Shown: piece by piece, positions 7,939 through 9,299 of the stretch | Layout of the letters: each line of letters begins with the position of its first letter | Position numbering within the stretch: the first letter of the stretch is position 1 | Assembly (NCBI GenBank): GCA_002390485.1 | Contig: DGPO01000065.1 | Coordinates: forward strand, 13,495-22,793 | Direction of reading: 5' to 3' | Origin: Halieaceae bacterium UBA4438 | GTDB taxonomy: Bacteria; Pseudomonadota; Gammaproteobacteria; Pseudomonadales; Halieaceae | Length of the DNA stretch: 9,299 nt | Made by a program: the position numbers and the translations under genes | Notes under the pieces: model-generated | Seen by the model: only the letters and a program-made list of their open reading frames with translations | The model's database searches: none | Told to the model about the DNA's origin: nothing

Positions 7939-8961
7939 TCAGGCGGCTAATCGCGCAGTGTCACCGCCGCTTAATTTAGCGCCGTAAAGCGCTTCATCGG
8001 CCCGCTCAAGCCAGTCTTCAGATGATGCAGAGTCATTCACACAACACACGCCAAAAGAAACCGAGAAACTGGGCTGGCCGCTCAACAAATGCTCTCTTAC
8101 GAGTTGCCGGATATCATTTGCAACCGTCAACGCTGCATGTGACTTCGCATCTGCGAGGATCAATGCAAACTCATCTCCGCCTACACGAAACAATAAGTCC
8201 GAACCACGAACACGTTCTCGAACTATTCGAGAAAATGAGATCAGCACATCATCTCCAGCACGATGACCAAAGCTATCGTTAATGGCCTTGAGGCCATCAA
8301 CATCGATTATCACTAAACTGGAAATACGGTTTGTCCGGACAAACTCAGCGCGCATTGCACTCAGTTGCGTTAGCAAATAACGCCGATTCAACGCGCCGGT
8401 CAGGACGTCACTCGACGCTAACTGCAGTTGACGACGTACCTGCACTTTTGCAAAGTGAACCACAATACCGGATGAAACCGCCAACATTACATTTTCCGGC
8501 ACAAGAGGATTAGTTCCAGCGAGCGCGATGATCATCAAAATTACGGCTAAGCCGGACACCGCAACGACCAGCGTCGGTAACAACCCGATCCAAATCAAGA
8601 AAAATGGCAGGATGCACATCAATTGATGGCTCACACCGTGAATAACCTGCACGCTAATATTACAAACCATCACGATCATGAGCGCATGTAGGCTCGCAAT
8701 CATGTGACGTGACGAGGAGTGTACCCGCCAGGTGAAAACGAGCGCCAAAAATGCAACGAAAAGAGAAAGCCACATCGCGACGTGGAGCTCTTCCCGCCGA
8801 ATAATATTGAGCAATCCGCCAGCAGTTATAAACGCCGATAAATAGAGTATCGATGATCGCGTGATATCGCGGAAATCAGCGCTCTCGAAAGGCGAGGGCT
8901 GATAAGGCGCATCATAGCGTCCGTCGTCGTCTTTGACTGTTTTGGTAAACGGATTTCGCAT
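7939..8961 (-). CDS. Membrane-bound diguanylate cyclase (six TM segments plus GGDEF)
   Basis: This protein should make the second messenger cyclic di-GMP from two GTP at the inner membrane. From the ATG at 8961 it has 340 residues. A cytoplasmic N-terminus of about 35 polar residues is followed by about six hydrophobic helices (roughly 37-54, 62-79, 86-108, 113-129, 131-149, 157-172), then a GGDEF domain at about 180-335. The domain keeps DVLTGALNRR (185-194), metal and substrate residues D220, N228, D229 and D237, the RVGGDEFALIL signature (GGDEF at 261-265), and an intact product-inhibition I-site R252-x-x-D255 five residues before GGDEF. It therefore looks catalytically active and feedback-inhibited. 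No PAS, HAMP or EAL domain is seen, and the sensor part matches no family I can name. GGGGA lies 10 bases before this ATG; an in-frame TTG at 9027 would add 22 unlikely residues. The lipoprotein gene begins at the next base after its stop codon. Confidence 0.93.
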   Translation of the reverse strand: MRNPFTKTVKDDDGRYDAPYQPSPFESADFRDITRSSILYLSAFITAGGLLNIIRREELHVAMWLSLFVAFLALVFTWRVHSSSRHMIASLHALMIVMVCNISVQVIHGVSHQLMCILPFFLIWIGLLPTLVVAVSGLAVILMIIALAGTNPLVPENVMLAVSSGIVVHFAKVQVRRQLQLASSDVLTGALNRRYLLTQLSAMRAEFVRTNRISSLVIIDVDGLKAINDSFGHRAGDDVLISFSRIVRERVRGSDLLFRVGGDEFALILADAKSHAALTVANDIRQLVREHLLSGQPSFSVSFGVCCVNDSASSEDWLERADEALYGAKLSGGDTARLAA

Positions 8962-9068
8962 TGAGCATCTATCCCCAGGACTGTTGTTTTTTCTTACAAG
9001 ATCAAAAATATAGGTTATTCGTTGCAAAAAATACGACGCAACTCCTTCACTCCCTAGCTCTCGCTACA
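8962..9068 (-). promoter_or_regulatory. Spacer between leuA and the GGDEF gene, likely carrying the cyclase promoter
   Basis: These 107 bp separate the leuA stop from the cyclase start on the same strand. On the minus strand the middle is AT-rich and contains TATATT (a possible -10), but no well-spaced -35 is evident. A short inverted repeat, GTTGC/GCAAC, sits at 9021-9042 with a 12-base loop. No GC-rich hairpin followed by a U-run is seen, so there is no convincing leuA terminator and read-through from leuA is possible. Confidence 0.3.
9021..9042. repeat. Short inverted repeat GTTGC–GCAAC
   Basis: Five-base arms at 9021-9025 and 9038-9042 flank a 12-base AT-rich centre in the leuA–cyclase spacer. 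It could be a weak hairpin or a protein-binding site. The arms are short enough to occur by chance, and the T-run on the minus strand lies inside the loop rather than after the stem, so it is not a standard terminator. Confidence 0.25.
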
Positions 9069-9299
9069 TTAGGCCGCGCGCACCACAGGTCCGACATGTC
9101 GATGCAGACCGGATAAAATTGCGCTCATAGTGGCATGGACAATATCAGTACTGCGCCCTACACCACATACTCGGCTGCCATCAATGGCGAGCTGAACATA
9201 ACAAATAGCCTCCGCATCTGCGTCCGAACCCAACGTGTGTTCACTGTACTCGACGACAATAATCTTGTGGCCCGTATGCGAAGAAATGGCATCGGTGAA
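9069..9299 (-). CDS. leuA: 2-isopropylmalate synthase, C-terminal 76 residues (5' end outside window)
   Basis: LeuA condenses acetyl-CoA with 2-oxoisovalerate, the first committed step of leucine synthesis. Only the end of the C-terminal regulatory domain, which binds leucine for feedback inhibition, lies in the window. It ends in TAA at 9069-9071. The visible residues include VVEYSEHTLGSDADAEAICY (15-34), an E-x-x-x-x-x-x-DA-A pattern typical of this domain in the long (Mycobacterium/yeast/Pseudomonas-type) enzymes, then GVGRSTDIVHATMSAIL (46-62), matching the usual GVG-x(4)-I-x-x-A-x-x-A-x-x pattern near the C-terminus. The usual Ile/His after GVG is replaced by Arg. Citramalate synthase and homocitrate-type enzymes share the domain, so assignment from a fragment is less secure, but the nearby ilvD and ilvE support LeuA. 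Confidence 0.86.
   Translation of the reverse strand, partial: FTDAISSHTGHKIIVVEYSEHTLGSDADAEAICYVQLAIDGSRVCGVGRSTDIVHATMSAILSGLHRHVGPVVRAA

Noticed and set aside
8962..9027. Extension of the GGDEF protein to the TTG at 9027
   Set aside because: It has no supporting ribosome-binding site, whereas GGGGA precedes the ATG at 8961.
1..9299. tRNA, rRNA, CRISPR array, insertion sequence, phage or toxin–antitoxin gene
   Set aside because: No repeats, RNA folds, transposase or phage motifs were seen, and nearly all of the sequence is accounted for by housekeeping genes.

Overview
The window reads as chromosomal core-metabolism DNA from a gammaproteobacterium, probably a free-living marine or aquatic one. 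The evidence is the glnE–ilvE order (as in Pseudomonas), a bifunctional NAGS-type ArgA, a long E. coli-type IlvD, and a DUF6279-like lipoprotein. Base composition is moderately GC-rich and even. Assignment below class level, for example to the OM60/NOR5 (Halieaceae) group, is only a guess. No tRNA, rRNA, CRISPR array, insertion sequence or phage gene is visible.

Layout. Positions 1-728 (minus) hold the N-terminal 242 residues of the branched-chain aminotransferase IlvE, which runs off the left edge. Positions 770-3574 (minus) hold GlnE, the glutamine synthetase adenylyltransferase/deadenylylase, just upstream of ilvE in an apparent glnE-ilvE operon. A divergent intergenic region of about 360 bp follows. 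It contains a possible 54-codon leader ORF (3766-3930, plus) ending 2 nt before argA. Then come argA (3933-5201, plus; N-acetylglutamate synthase, first step of arginine synthesis) and, 28 bp later, ilvD (5230-7068, plus; dihydroxy-acid dehydratase). The ilvD 3' end overlaps by 18 bp a convergent minus-strand pair: a six-TM GGDEF diguanylate cyclase (7939-8961) and a predicted outer-membrane lipoprotein (7051-7938), whose start codon abuts the cyclase stop codon. The last 231 bp (9069-9299, minus) are the C-terminus of 2-isopropylmalate synthase LeuA.

How the genes relate. Five of the seven recognised genes serve amino-acid nitrogen metabolism. IlvD and IlvE are the last two steps of valine/isoleucine synthesis, and LeuA branches to leucine from the product of IlvD. 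ArgA starts arginine synthesis from glutamate, and GlnE sets glutamine synthetase activity. The cyclase and lipoprotein form a separate signalling/envelope unit between ilvD and leuA.

The window is largely ordinary, and no new system is clear. The points most worth a second look are the leader ORF tightly joined to an argA that lacks a Shine-Dalgarno, an ArgA whose arginine-sensing half looks shortened and altered, and the TGA-ATG junction joining the cyclase to the lipoprotein.
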